A DNA stretch of 64,000 nucleotides, from assembly GCA_014549065.1 (NCBI GenBank), contig JACDOX010000033.1:6234922-6298921 (forward strand). Direction: 5' to 3'. Positions 51,681 to 64,000 of the stretch are shown in pieces (positions within the stretch are counted from its first letter, which is position 1; the number at the start of each line of letters is the position of its first letter). The notes under the pieces are model-generated. The model made no database searches. It was not told where the DNA came from and worked only from the letters and a program-made list of their open reading frames with translations. Source of the stretch: Cardinalis cardinalis. Lineage: Eukaryota > Chordata > Aves > Passeriformes > Cardinalidae. The translations under genes and the position numbers were made by a program.

Positions 51681-51798
51681 GTCTGAGAGGAAGCTCGGAT
51701 TAATTTCCCAGCGCAGGGAGTCACGCTGCCTTTCTATTGAGAAGTTTCTGATTTTGTGGGCAGTATTGCTTTTCTCTAGCCTATGTCCTAGGGAGTAG
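51681..51798 (+). other. Candidate alternative or cryptic terminal exon
   Basis: A long pyrimidine-rich tract (about 51640-51677) ends in TGTGTGCAG at 51680, a strong-looking acceptor. If exon F (ending AA) were spliced here, the first G would complete the expected Lys codon. Reading would then stay open for 38 codons (starting SERKLGLISQRRES) to TAG at 51796-51798. This would truncate the motor after IPYK. The peptide is not the expected ESKLAMLL segment. No convincing poly(A) signal lies close downstream, and a 38-codon open run can occur by chance. Confidence 0.15.
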
Positions 51799-52672
51799 CA
51801 ACTAGCATCATGGGAATGGCTTCCAGTAGCATCTTGTAATCAAACTGCCTCTGAATGTCACCATTTGTGAAGGACAGGTGTATGACATCAGGAGTTAGGA
51901 ACAACAGGATGACATGGAGAATGAACCAAGTCATTCACAGAGCAATATTTCAGTCCACGCATTTTACCCTTTTTAACATTTAAAAAGCTGCAAACNTGAT
52001 TATTTACATAGGTCCATTCAAGATTGCTTCTTTGTTTTTGTCTTCATTTTGGCAAGTAAAAATGAATCGATATTGGTTATAATCTGTTTCTCTTCCAACC
52101 CTTAGTTTCAAAAATTATTTGGTAGTCTGGNCTTAAAACATGCTTTCTGGAAATATTCCCGTTCCTGGAACTTAATCAGGCTGGAATTCAGTTAATGACT
52201 AACCAAATTTCTATGTAGAAATATTCATTAAATGTTTTGTGGATCATGCACCTTGTCAAAGCATGAAAATACCTTGAATTCTGCACTCACAAAGTGTNAC
52301 TCAGGCAATGCTTATCACAAACCTGTCTTTCTTCCTGTTGNATTTTATGGATTGAGAAGAAGGTCACTGGTAGGAGTACAAAAGATAATGTTAGTAATGC
52401 TCACTAGGCTAGAACTAAACATACAAGGAATAGTTACCAAATAACAACAATTGTCTTTCCTGGCAATGACTGACCAGGAGAAGAGCATTACCAAACACCT
52501 CTTCTAATTGCTGTGTGTTCAATCTCTTTTTGCTGTGACTCCCAGCTGTTGCACTTCTGAGCCTATGCAGCCAGAGATGTCAGCATTATTTTCTCAACAA
52601 TGTCTGTACTGCTGAAAGAAGATCAAAACTCTCTTCAGGCCNCAATCCCCTCTTTAGTTCTCTCCTAATAAG

Positions 52673-52712
52673 AATTCTTCCTATAAGAAGGTATTCTTCC
52701 TACAAGAAGTGT
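52673..52712. repeat. Imperfect tandem duplication, about 20-base unit
   Basis: ATTCTTCCTATAAGAAGG is followed directly by ATTCTTCCTACAAGAAGT. Each unit is itself partly self-complementary (CTTCCTA / AAGAAG). Confidence 0.75.
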
Positions 52713-54497
52713 AGAGAAGTGGTTGGTCATCTGTAAATCAGAGTCAATGTCATGTTTGTAAGATATAATATAATATAATTTGAAAAATATACTGGCATNT
52801 TTTGGAGGAAACCTTTTCTTCCTCTTACTGGAAGAATCCAGAAAGCATTTTTTTTCCTATATGTGGTCTATTCCTGAGCAATGGAAATAAGAGTTTTGGT
52901 GGCTGGATGAACACAGACCCCCGTAGCTCAGTGATCTGGCAGTACAGCTGTGTNCTGCTCCTCGGTGGAGATGAGAGGAAGGAGGATCTGGATGTCCATG
53001 TGCTGCCTTGCAGAAGAGGCTCAGTACCCCACAGAAAGAGATGGTAGGTGTTCATTGGCACCTCTTGTTTATAGCAGTGACTAGCCTCTGTAACTGGGGT
53101 AAGTCCCCTTTCTCTAGGGGGTGTTCTTTTTCACTGTTAAGTATAAAATTATGTTTTTGTTAACTGCCTTTTTGAGTGAGACCAAAGGAAAACAATGGGA
53201 GCATTTTTTTTATGTGACAGCTCTGCACATTGTGTGTGGTCTCAGTGAATTTCCATAGAGCAGCAGACAAAATGGAGCATCTTTTCAGTATCTGAGCTAT
53301 TANGCAGCCATTAAGTATTTTATGGCAGTCTGTCAGTAGCCACTGCATGGCTTCCTGGGAACCTGGAAACTCGCAATGCATAGTTTTTCTCTGACAGCAA
53401 AAATTTGGTTCTCTAAACTTTGAGAGGCTGCAGGTTCTTAAATTCACTTAAGTTTTGTGTCCAGCTTTATCTCCACAGGTAGTAGTTGCAGGGAAAATNT
53501 TTTTCAGATTCATAGCTGGTGTAAGCAGATGCCACTGCATTGCCTTCAGTGGTCTCTGTGTTTGTGCCAGGGATGAATTTGCTTCTCCACCTGCAGTCTC
53601 TATGAGAAACACATGCTGTTTTTCAGCACATGTTGCTTTTCTTTAATTTTTACCCACAAGACTAAGCCTTGGAAACCATTCAGTTGGAATCTTTCTCCCT
53701 TGGGAAGAGCCCCCCAGACGCTCCCATTTTGGGAATAGTTACAAAGATTTATACCAGCTTTAGCAGGATCTTGTTTTCTGAAGTTGTAAGAAAGTAATGT
53801 AGAAATTCTCAGACATCAAACAATATGGTTTGATATGGTTTTGGGGCTCTTATCTTGTATTCAAGTCAAATTTCACATGGGTCTGAATTTGGGACAAGAA
53901 TCCCTACACTGGCAAATACTTGCAGCTAATGAGTGACCAGACCATGATTTCTGAGAGTTTGTATATTTCATATATGTACTTTTAATCTCTCAGTGTCACT
54001 ATTATTATCACTATTTCCAGACTTATTTTGAACCTTAGTAAGAACATTGTTCTAGTTGTATGATTCTTCCAGCTCAGTGTCATGTATAAAAATGAAATTT
54101 TTAATTGACTTAAATACATTGCCATTTTGTGTCACCAGTTTCTTTTGCTCTTGAGGTATGAAGAAATCCTTAAGAAGATTGGGCAAGAATTATTTTCTCC
54201 ATGGGAATGTCAAATGTCTTCAAAAAAATTGGAAAGGGGCACTTGCAAGCTCAAGGAACAGCAAGGGAGTCAGTGACCAAATATGGTTGGGCTTAGATCT
54301 GCTACAGAAGGGTTTTCCTAAGATGCAGTAATTGTTAGTGCCATTTTATGTTTTTANGAGTATTTCACTTTTATGTCAGTGCTGTATTATCTGCCTCTGA
54401 TTTCCAAGACGAATGTGTTTTAAACCCTCAGATGAACACCCATTTGCACAAACTCCAGATACTGGTTTATATAGCTCACTATTCAAAAATTACTCCA

Positions 54498-54510
54498 GTT
54501 GCTAGGCAAC
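54498..54510. promoter_or_regulatory. RFX/EF-C type palindrome (GTTGCTAGGCAAC)
   Basis: Perfect inverted repeat GTTGC-TAG-GCAAC. It fits the GTTGCNNNGCAAC pattern bound by RFX-family factors (X-box/EF-C type site), which regulate cilium and cytoskeletal genes. A full 10-base palindromic match is uncommon by chance in this length. Occupancy cannot be judged from sequence. Confidence 0.45.
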
Positions 54511-57500
54511 GTGGGTGGTGATAATTCATGGTAATGCTGTTTTGGAAATAATCATTTTTATGCATTTTAATGACTGTGAGAATGTAAGGAAACTGTTTAG
54601 AAAAGTGCAAGGCTGTATGAATTTCTCTTCCAGAAATTGTTGCTTGTTTTATTTAATAGGCTTCTCTCTTAATGTGCTATCCCAATGTGCTAGTGTTTTT
54701 AGAGGCATCCTGTATTTTCAACTACATGCTTTGCTTATCCAAGGAGGGAGTCTTGTCTGTAAAATAGATGAGTGTGAGTTAAAAGCATGAATTTTATTNT
54801 TGGCAGTTCTGTTTTTCTGTAATATGGTTGCATTTCCTCCCATGTCTTAATGCTGGTATTGCTTTATTTGATCCTNTGTGCAGAAAATAAAATTATATTA
54901 AGTGACTGGTGCAAGGTTGCACAAGAGCCTTCATGGCAGAGCCACTGTGTTTTAAGATCTAATCTGGTGATTAAAGCATGGTTTAATCCATTCTTTCTTG
55001 CTGCATGACCTTTGGAAAATAATTTATTCAGGTGTTTATTTCTTTATTCACATTTATAAAACNGAAAAAAATGAAAGATGATTTTTAAAGGCCATTCAGA
55101 GTTGGCAAAAAGCACTATATACTTTTCCACTATTGCTAGGACTGTTACCCTATTTTCTCCTTTCTTTAGAGTTAATGACTCACATAAATAGTCCCAATGT
55201 CATACAGAATGTGAGAATGTTTTTGATCAAATGTAGAATTGCTTTTGAGTAAAGAGAAAAAAGAAAGTGTTGGATTATAGTATTGTGGTATACTAGTTTA
55301 AAGAATGAGCTGTATATCAGATGTTTTCTTTAAATTGTTAGTTAATTACTGAAAAAAATGAAAATGGGGTTTGGATGGATTCAGTACATCAGTTTCTCTT
55401 CTTAGTTAGATGGGTGTATCTATCTGCAGTTGTTTCATCTTTGTAAAAGTCTGTGTGTCAGAAGAACTGAAATGCCAAGTATCTTTTGTTTATATGCAGT
55501 GCCTTTGCATTTTTAGCAGGAGTTATATTATTTTTCTCAGAAAAGATGTTTGGATTTTCAGGAGGATGTTAGGATTTTCTTGGGCAATAATTATTATTAG
55601 TACTGGAAATTTTAGCTTTATTTGCGAGCTTGTACGAAGTCCTAGCTTTGTTGGATTCACACAACCATGTCTGCTTACTAAGTCTGAGAACTTAATGACA
55701 CATTTGAACTATTTGTCAAGTGAGCAATCTATTTAATGGTTACTTCATCAGCATCTGAAACTAGAAAATTTTTTTGGTTTTTTTTTGTTTTTAATTAAGA
55801 AACTAGAATCACTTTTACTTTCCACTGTTTCATCTATATCTTCCATTCCTTAACTTTTGCACCTCCTCAATGAGAATATGGTACAAAGATCACAGCCTCA
55901 GAAAAAATATCTGGTGTGCTCTTCAGAATCTCCNATCTTTCTGTGTTAATTTAATATTGAATATACTAGAAGTGGATGAAAAAGTGTTTGGCTGTTTTAC
56001 TTGAGGAACTGTGAGAGCAGAAGAAGGGGGGAAATGAGGACATGAGAGAGCTGAAACAGAGTCACAGGGCTGGGAAATGGTCTAAAATGAATGGGAAAGC
56101 TCCAAGAGACGCTGAAATTGTGTGTAGAGGAGACAACAATCCACAGAGAGGAACTGGGAAGCAAACAAGGAAGAAGAAATGAGCCTATTCAAAAAGAGAA
56201 ATAAGCCTAAGAAATACCCCTGAATGATCCAATTGTAGGAGAGTGTAGTAGACATTTTGTTGAACGTGAAATAGTTCCTAATTAGNTATCAAAAACATGG
56301 TCTGCTCAGGAGCAAAATAATTTTTCCTTGATGTTTCCAGCCAGGATTATGTGGACTAGAACCTTGGCTAACAGACACTGAAGGCACTGGAGCAATGCTA
56401 CCTTGTACCAGTGGAGGACCTGGCCTTAGGCATGTGCCCTTTGTCACTGGGCAGGTGCAATGCCGTTCACTGCAAGAGCAATGAAACTCTGTCAGCGTGC
56501 ATATAATGAGGCCAGCATGCATACAAGGAGCATCTGNCAATTATGGTCATCTTTGGGGTTTTTCTGTATCTGACAGTTTACTAGGTTAAATTTCCGGCAA
56601 TTTCCTTCTTTATTCCAGGGAACTATATAAAATAGGTGGGATTACGGATGCATAGTTTGTGAATGTAGGAAAACTTCCTGGATTTTGTTAGAATTTAATC
56701 AGCAGCTCAAGAACATGCAGATGCTCCAGCAATTGCTGTTGTAGTGTTCACCAACAATGCCCTTTATTGTAGGATAGTTTCTACAGCTGATGGTGCAGAT
56801 TTGAGCTCTATCTGCACACATCTTACAGCACTGTGTTTCATCATCAACTTAATGAGAGAGGATAAAGAGACAAAATCCTCAAAAGAAGAGCTGTGGTAGA
56901 GCTGCCATTCCCCAGTTTTGGGTTTTCAACTCAGTCCTGCCAGTCTGGCAATGTAACAGGAATTGGAGCCCTGGTGTCTGTGAGTGTCTGTAATGGGTGT
57001 AAGTGGCTATGTTGCATTCACTGAGCTTGAGCTGCTGTTGCACCAGTTTTACAACAGACCTCCGCTGATAGGCTCCATTCTGCACAAGCATTCAAGTGAG
57101 AAGAATCAGGCCTCATGAAGTATCTCTTTGAATGCTCTTTGAACTACTCAGCGAATTAGTACTTTNTGGGTACTGTAAGCAGCAAATAAAGATGGACTGC
57201 AAAATAAAATGAGAAGGGAAGTGCTGTGGTTTATAGTCAGACTTAACAGGAATTACTAATTGCATTTAAATAGCCATTCCTATGAGCAGCAGATAGCTGC
57301 ATCACAGAAGGACACTACTTTGGTCCNGGGCCAGCACAGACGTAGCTGGTAATGAACAAGCAATCCAGTAGCGTGCAGTTATTCCTGAAATATAGCTTGA
57401 GTGGTACCCAAATAGGCCATTGTGGTAATTTCATACAAAAATTAATCTGTACTTAATTCATTAAAATGTCATTTTGAACCTTCAGTCAGAGTATCCAGCA

Positions 57501-60500
57501 GTTTATTCTCACCTGTTCCACCATTGGTTCAGGCTCAATTGAACATTAATACACTTTCTCTCATGGAAATGTGGTGATAATTCATTTCATGTATAATTGA
57601 ACAATTTTTAAATAGTCATATCCTTGGAATAACTACCTCTTGTACAATGCAGCAAATTATCAAAAAGCATGTCATAATTTTTATTAGACTTATTTCACAT
57701 TTTTGGTTATCTTCACTTTCATGAATAGTTGCATATGGATATGATGTGTTAAATTAAATTTCATTTCCGCATTGATCTTTCTTTGCTTATACAAAACCAG
57801 TGTGACTCGGACCAAAAAGACATCCCACTGCAGTAGACCAAAGANAATAGCTTTTCTATTTATCTGCCAGTATATAGCTGCTTGTTTGGAGTTTTGCATC
57901 TCATTGCTAAGAAAAGGTTACAGACTGCAGAGAATTTAAAAGAGAAGCAAGAAGAATTATGAATGATCTGAAATGAAAGGGTTACTCACCTGGAAGAACA
58001 CTGTGACAGAAATAAAGCTTCCTAGCTTGTAGGGAAAAGGAGGCCTTTGAGAGAAGAGATGACAACTGCTCTGTAGTGTTTCAAGGATGTGAATACACAC
58101 AGGAGAAGAGAATTGTGTCTGGCGAGACAAAGTGGCAGAATGATTTCTTATTTTAAAGTAATGATGTGGAGGAATATAAACTTTAAAGCATTCTAACAGA
58201 GATTCATATTAGTGGAATAACTACTCAAGAGCTGAAGTGAACACTTAGTCGGTAGAATNATTTAAAAGCAAAATAAACTTGTAACTAACATATCCATTAA
58301 CAGNTACATAATAAACTGTTTAAGATGGGTTAAGGGCTAGGCTTAGGCAATTTCAATGCAGGGTTCTGGGTCCAAATCTTTGACAATTTTCNATATCTGT
58401 ACTTCTTTTTGATAATTTATCTTCGTCCTTGATTGTCAAGTGTCTGTGGATGGCAGGTAGTTATATAAATGAACAATTAAATGTGTTGTAGTGTGTCTAA
58501 CAGAATCAAATCTGCTTTTAGGAGCCTGAAAACCACCAGTGGTTGGATGATTGTTACACTTTCATGATGTCAAAGAAGTACAGAAAGTCTCAGTGGTGTG
58601 TTTCTCAAGATCCTACTCTAGCAGTCCATTCCTGTGCCAGATGATTTTAATGAGTTAACAACTTTTTTTCCCTTCATCATTTAGTTACNCATTTTTTTAA
58701 GGTCTCTTTCTCTTCAAATTGCAAAATCAAGTTCTCCCAGGGCTTGATCCAAAACTCTACGTAAATCAATGGAAATCTTTTTATTAGGATTTGGCTTAAA
58801 CCCACAGATTAGAAAACATGCTTATATTTAATTAGATGAGATAATCCTCAAATCCTTGCTAAGGGATATTTCATGTTCGGTATTTGATGATTAGCAGCTT
58901 ATTTGTTGAAAGAGGCAGTAGGTGGTTAAGTGTTACCTAATGTTGAGTTTATTTGGAATTGCAAGGGACATAATTGATGGAATTGGTGAAGGTGAAAACT
59001 GCAAAAATACAATCATCTATTGATTGGTTGCAAATGGGTCTGTGACCATGAATTTGAAGCTCGAGAAGTTTATGCACAAACTTGCCACACAAATGGGGAT
59101 TTGAGACTACTGAAGTGGCACAAGCAGGACTATTTTTTTTCCTCTTCAGTGTGTATAAATAGTATTTGTGACTTTAACTTAAGAACAGACATAACCTTTG
59201 CTTACATTTTCTGGGGAAATGGTTGAACATTTTTTCTTCAAACTCCTTCTTTTCATGGACTCTATTTAGACATCACCCTCTCAAAGGAGTGAAAGGCCCT
59301 AGAAGCTTTTAAGACAATTGTGGGGTTGTAAGTGGAGGGTACTTCAGCCAGTCTGCCTCATTGCTTCAAGAGTATTTGAATGACATTACAACTGCAGGAT
59401 GTTTTTTTACTGAAGTTTTTGTTTTCATAACACATTTGAGAGTAAAGCAATGGAGATAATCCTCTTGTGCTCTTCAGATANAAGATTCTGCTGGATGATC
59501 AAAGTTTTTGGCTGGTGGTTGCCTCCAGGTCTATACACAATGAACAGATGTGGGTTTTTTAAAATATGCACTGAATTTTAGGATTTAAGCAGGCTGGTTA
59601 GTACTATCTTCTGAAATATAAAAATTACTATCTCGTGCTGCAGGATGAACTTGTTAGATTATTTTAGTTTTTAAAATAATTTTTTTGTAAGTGCCATCCA
59701 GGTGATATGGTTTCTAGCAATATCTGACAAGACTCGGTAAAATTAATATCAGACAGCAGATTTAACTGTTTTATCTGCATTGTCTTTTAGCTTTGTTTTG
59801 CATTATCATCCCATCAGAAAAAACTGTCCTACCTGCTGCATTTAAAATTACTACAATTTAAAATTACNTTCCAATGAGTTATTTTTGAGAGANGGTGGAA
59901 TTTACCAAATTGTTCTCTCCCCATTCCTTAGTTCATGCTCTTGGTCAGGAACAAAACCTCAATCTCCTTGAAAATCAATGAAAAAAATGTATGTCCACAC
60001 TGTCAGAAATATCAGCCCTTGTGGCTCCCTTTGGTGCAGGTGGTTCCAGAGAGCAGCAGAGGCTGTTTTGGGTGCTGTTACAAACATGGCTCAGCTCAGA
60101 CACAGCAGAGAACGAAGGAGGGGAGGCCCTTACAAGGTTAAAGCTGTTAAAGGCACCTCATCATCTCTATGAAGGTGGGACCTGAATCTCCTTGGAGCAG
60201 CCTTTTAAGGATTGAACACAATTTTCATGTCTGCCTCCAGCTATAAATAGAGTAGAAGAATCTTTTGTGCTCCTAGACTGTGCTCCTTCTCCCTTGCAAA
60301 CAACAGTTTTCACAGGCTCTGAGTGAAGTGTTTTTAAGTTACCTGCCTGTGCAGAAGGATGGGAATTAGATGCAGTATCCNTATCTGCTACACAGCTGGC
60401 ATGTCAGCATAACAAACAAAAATNTTTTCAAAGGTATGGTGTTGGAGAAATAACTGCACTTTTTCAGAGAGAGAGTGTTCTAGGAGCTCCGTGTTCTCAG

Positions 60501-61530
60501 TCAGATCATGCCAACATGCACCTCTTGAATCCTGGACATCTCTCTCACATGTGGACATTACTGGTGTGATGTAGGACAGTTCTCATGTCACAGGCAACTG
60601 AGAGCAACTGCTGTGGCTGTAGTAGCTTGCATTGATGTATAAACTATGGGGGAGAGGAGGGGATGATGGGGGATCAGACCTGAATAAGACTTGTCTCTGA
60701 AAATACATATGAAAGAGAACCTGTTGTCACCCAAAAACACTCCTCTGGTGAGATTTGTGAAATATTCCTCTTTTTTCAGCTAATGTTGAGGCTGCTTACT
60801 GTGGAGTGGGTTTTACAGAAAAAGTGAGGATGTGCTTTAGTGACTTTTAGAGTCTTTGCATCACAGAGAATACAAAATAAGGCTGTTAAGCTGGTAACAG
60901 GTTTTCTGTTCTCTTGTTAGCTGACTGCTGCCATTTTGGATGACTATGTGCTGTGCANTGGCATTATAATCAGTGGCTTTTATTGGTTTTGTGCTACTTG
61001 TGATTGCAGTGTGTTGGAGCTGAAACCAGGACACATTCCTTTGTGACCTCCTTTGCCTGGAATCATTTATGTGTGTGTCAGATGTAAAAATCAAGTGTTT
61101 TACACAAGTGGTAAAGTCCTGTATGTCCATTTGCTGGTGCCATGTCTGTTCTCCTCACACCCATGTCAGTGCAGGGAGCCTCATGGCCCTGAGGGTGTTG
61201 TTTGCAGGAAGCCTCTGGCTGCTGTCATTTGGAATGTTCATGCTCCCAGGGACTGTCACCTTCCCAGCAGGGCCAGGCATAGTCCAGGCAGGGACAGAAC
61301 ACTTCTGAGGCACTGTAGCAGAAATCACCTGGTCTCTGATGGTATCACAGCTACGTATGTTGGTGTACTCTGAAAATTGGAATGGCTTTTTCATCCTCCC
61401 AATTCATAGTTCCTCTGAAAATGCTATTATATCACACCCATGCAAAAGATAGTATAAAAAAAAAATTAATTCCATTGGACAGGTTCCATCTATCAACATT
61501 GCTTCTCTCTGGAGCAATACCTGATTCTTT

Positions 61531-61606
61531 TAAGGAATCTGAGCATCACACTAATAGCGTCACACTAAGGAATCTGAGCATCACACTAACCTGAGCATCA
61601 CGCTAA
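61531..61606. repeat. Three-copy tandem repeat (minisatellite-like)
   Basis: AAGGAATCTGAGCATCACAC-TAA occurs at about 61532-61554 and again at about 61567-61589. A third, shortened copy, CTGAGCATCACGCTAA, ends at 61606. The linker TAGCGTCACAC between the first two copies looks like part of a further unit. Copies are almost identical, suggesting recent expansion. Confidence 0.85.
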
Positions 61607-63749
61607 ACACTTCTGATACCTAATAATTGGGAAAACTGCTGTTCCTAAGCATATTCCTCCCATGGAAGACCAGAGAACAATAGTTAACTGAAGAGAGTAA
61701 AAAAAATCCACCAGATCTTTTCAACAGGCAACATTTAGAAGTGGGATATGAATAAAGAATGTTGCAGGCTGTGTATGAAATTATACTAAGCTAATATTCA
61801 ACTCTAACAGTAATAGTGTGGGTATGTGAGAGTCATTTTGGCCAGCAATTACTTATCTATTTTATGCATTAAACAGCTGTGTTATCTCTCTATTGGAACT
61901 AAACTTAAATTCAGAACAAATATAACTTCCTTAATAATTTTGTGTTCATATTCATATGGATATGTGTTACCAGTGTATTGTTTCACCTTAATTCATATCT
62001 CAGAAATAAAAAATACCAAATGTTTTAGATATCTAATCTGTAANGCATATTAGCTAATGAATTCTGTAGTCTCTGTGTACTATCCATTAATTGTGCCACT
62101 GAGGCTTAATATAAGCTCATTTTTAAGACTCCATAATTTGAAAGTACTTCTTCATTTNGCCAGGAGCCAACTAAAAATGTTACCAATGATTATGGTTATA
62201 AATACAAAGAGACTTATCTAAANAAGAGTGAAGTATTCTATGATGACATTGTAAGTTATATGCTGCTCATATTGTCCTTCACTGCATTTTGCAATGCCTG
62301 AATGTGTGAGTAAATTCTCCTTGGTTAACCTCATAGTATGCAATAGGTCTNTCTGTACAGTGCTTTTTCCTTCTGGCTCCTTTATTATACTGAAGGAACA
62401 TCTCCCAACCCTGTGGTCTGATTTTGCTCATATTGAAACATTTCTGGCACTTAAATTTGAAAACCTTTGCATATTTATGTACAAAATATTCTTTTGGGAG
62501 ATTTAAAAATCTGGGCAGAGTGGCAGATCTTCACTCCTCTTGCTGTGCAGGTTCCAAGAAGGGCAGTCATAAGGGATTTTTGCTCCTTCCTCAACAGGAA
62601 AAAAAAATCTCTACTGCCATATTTAGGAAAAACAGTCCAGTTTTTGGCATATTAAAAACTTATTGTCTTGAGGTCAGGGCTGGATGAGTGTTGAGAACAT
62701 GCTCAGCATAATGTTCTCTGCCATTATCCAAGTTTTGAATTGCACAAGTACAGACCAGCAATGGATGTGTTTGAGTGGTTGTTTTAGAGACATAATTTGG
62801 GGGTTTTTAGGCATTAATGTGTGATTATGTATATTTTTGACTCATTCAGCATTGGAACCAGTGAACATAGGAAACAATATTGGTATTGCTGGGTGAATAC
62901 CACAGTCTTCAGAAAAGAAACTCCATCCCAGTGAAACTACTGGAAATGAGATAGCCCCTTAATGTGATCGTGTTCTGCTTTTCAATTATTTCTGTCATTG
63001 CTCTCAATTTTTTTTAATATTAGTTATTAAATATAGGACTTTTATATCCCATGATGCCCTTAATTTACCCAAGTTACCAGAGTATGGATCACACACCTTT
63101 TCATAGCTGATTCTACTTACGTCTTTCCATCTAAAATGTTTTCTACTCATTAGCAAGTGGTAGCATTATGAAACATAGTGTTCTTTTCCTTCTGCATCTC
63201 CAGTGTATCTCAGACATAATTTTGATTTATCACAGAGTTCTGGCAAATAACTGTGAAGCAGTCACTGTTGCAGTATCTTTAGTTTCTCAAACACTTTCAT
63301 AACCTCAAGCAGNTGGGGGAGAGGGAGGCAGGAATAATTGTAAGCTGCATTTCTGATCCTGGGACATTCCAGGGGCCCAGCNCTCCAGTGTGAATCTTTT
63401 GGAGGCTTAAGTGGCAGCAGGCCTGCCTGACATCTCCACAAGGCACAGTGCACAATGCTGTGACCCTGTCTCTGACAGGTCCCTTCTCCTAGCAGCAGTC
63501 ACATCCTTGGCAAGCCCCTGTTGCAGGAGAGCCANAGGAAATAGTGTCTTGATGGCTGTCTCAGTGACTGTGCTCCTAAACCTTCTCTCATAATATATAT
63601 GATATTGTGGGGGAGGTCAAGGTGTGTGAAGCTTTCGCCCTTTCCTGGTTTCCTTTGTATTTGCCAGGTCTGGAATGGAATGATATGTTCTGCTGTCCTA
63701 ATTGATTAAATGGCATCTATCATAACATAAAGAGATCAAACAGAATTAT

Positions 63750-64000
63750 TTTTTCTCCTGTGTTACCATTTAGAGCTCTCAATTCTTTGCGGATCATTAG
63801 CATATAATTTTCAGATGAGCTGGCCAGTAGGTCCCTAAATAAAAATTAGTAGGAAAGATTAGCTAGGAAAGCTAGACTGGTAATGAGCTGTTGCACTATA
63901 GTAATGTGATAGGTTTATAGTTCATCTCTAGCCCTAATCAGCGCTAAGTGCGAGTTGTCAGCATTTGATAGCTAATTGGTGTTTCTTGGAATTACAGTGC
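63750..64000. promoter_or_regulatory. Possible conserved non-coding element
   Basis: Low-repeat AT-rich sequence containing several homeodomain-like cores (TAATGAG, TAATCAG, CTAATTGG) and a few CpGs (AGCGCT, GTGCGAG) that survive in an otherwise CpG-poor setting. This is typical of conserved enhancers in developmental genes but also of ordinary intron. No alignment could be made. Confidence 0.15.

Larger units (their letters stand above)
1..64000 (+). other. KIF26B: KIF26B gene, internal part of the transcription unit
   Basis: Six + strand exons splice in frame into the end of the pre-motor region and most of the motor domain of KIF26B. KIF26B is a large kinesin-like protein that binds microtubules. 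In vertebrates it is linked to kidney mesenchyme adhesion, Wnt5a-Ror signalling and cell migration (literature knowledge, not visible here). KIF26B is preferred over its paralogue KIF26A because the segments around DPRKKQITLYDP, CGGQNAFQKRG and GKDDSMQNLG match KIF26B as I recall it, whereas KIF26A differs there. The promoter, first exons, the rest of the motor (ESKL onwards) and the very long C-terminal tail are outside the window. No other gene is recognisable on either strand. Confidence 0.95.
50979..64000 (+). other. KIF26B: KIF26B intron after exon F (5' part, at least 13 kb)
   Basis: Phase 2 intron opening with consensus donor GTAAGT and running off the window. It contains a possible cryptic or alternative exon (51681-51798), a degenerate two-copy repeat (52673-52712), an RFX-type palindrome (54498-54510), and a three-copy repeat (61531-61606). 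An AT-rich stretch at the far end has several homeodomain-like cores. I recognise no transposon and no further motor-domain exon. Confidence 0.85.

Noticed and set aside
1..64000. Undescribed multi-gene system, operon, CRISPR array or endogenous virus
   Set aside because: The window is intron and exon sequence of one vertebrate gene. No regularly spaced repeats, viral protein motifs or clustered novel genes were seen on either strand.

Overview
The window is vertebrate, almost certainly avian, nuclear DNA read along the sense strand of one large gene. Six exons on the + strand carry ordinary GT-AG splice sites and join in frame into part of KIF26B, a divergent kinesin-11 family protein. Two fragments of avian-type CR1 LINE 3' ends, and the absence of any recognisable mammalian SINE, point to a bird. 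The species cannot be named from the sequence.

Layout: the tail of an upstream intron (1-506); exon A (507-690, basic/proline-rich region before the motor); a 39.4 kb intron (691-40071) with a 170-base assembly gap and very few recognisable repeats; then a cluster of motor-domain exons, B (40072-40278), C (41770-41863), D (43944-44206), E (46857-47040) and F (50819-50978), separated by introns of 1.5 to 3.8 kb; and finally at least 13 kb of the next intron (50979-64000). The six exons total 1,092 coding bases: 363 whole codons plus a split codon at each end. The 5' end of the gene and all coding sequence after the IPYK motif of the motor lie outside the window.

The reading frame continues across every junction (phases 0, 0, 1, 0, 1, 2 after exons A to F). 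The encoded motor keeps a P-loop-like GHAKLGKS but lacks standard switch I (SSRSH) and switch II (DLAGSE) motifs, as is typical of the KIF26 subfamily. These proteins bind microtubules and signalling partners but are thought to be catalytically inactive.

Non-coding points of interest are a possible cryptic or alternative terminal exon in the last intron (51681-51798), two adjacent CR1 3' ends near 37.4-37.5 kb, an RFX-type palindrome at 54.5 kb, an NF-E2-type site in a CpG-richer block at 20.0-20.3 kb, paired homeodomain-type sites at 44.65 kb, and several short tandem repeats. Single ambiguous bases are scattered roughly every few hundred bases and look like heterozygous or uncertain calls. 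No bacterial-style operon, CRISPR array, RNA gene, virus or novel multi-gene system is visible.
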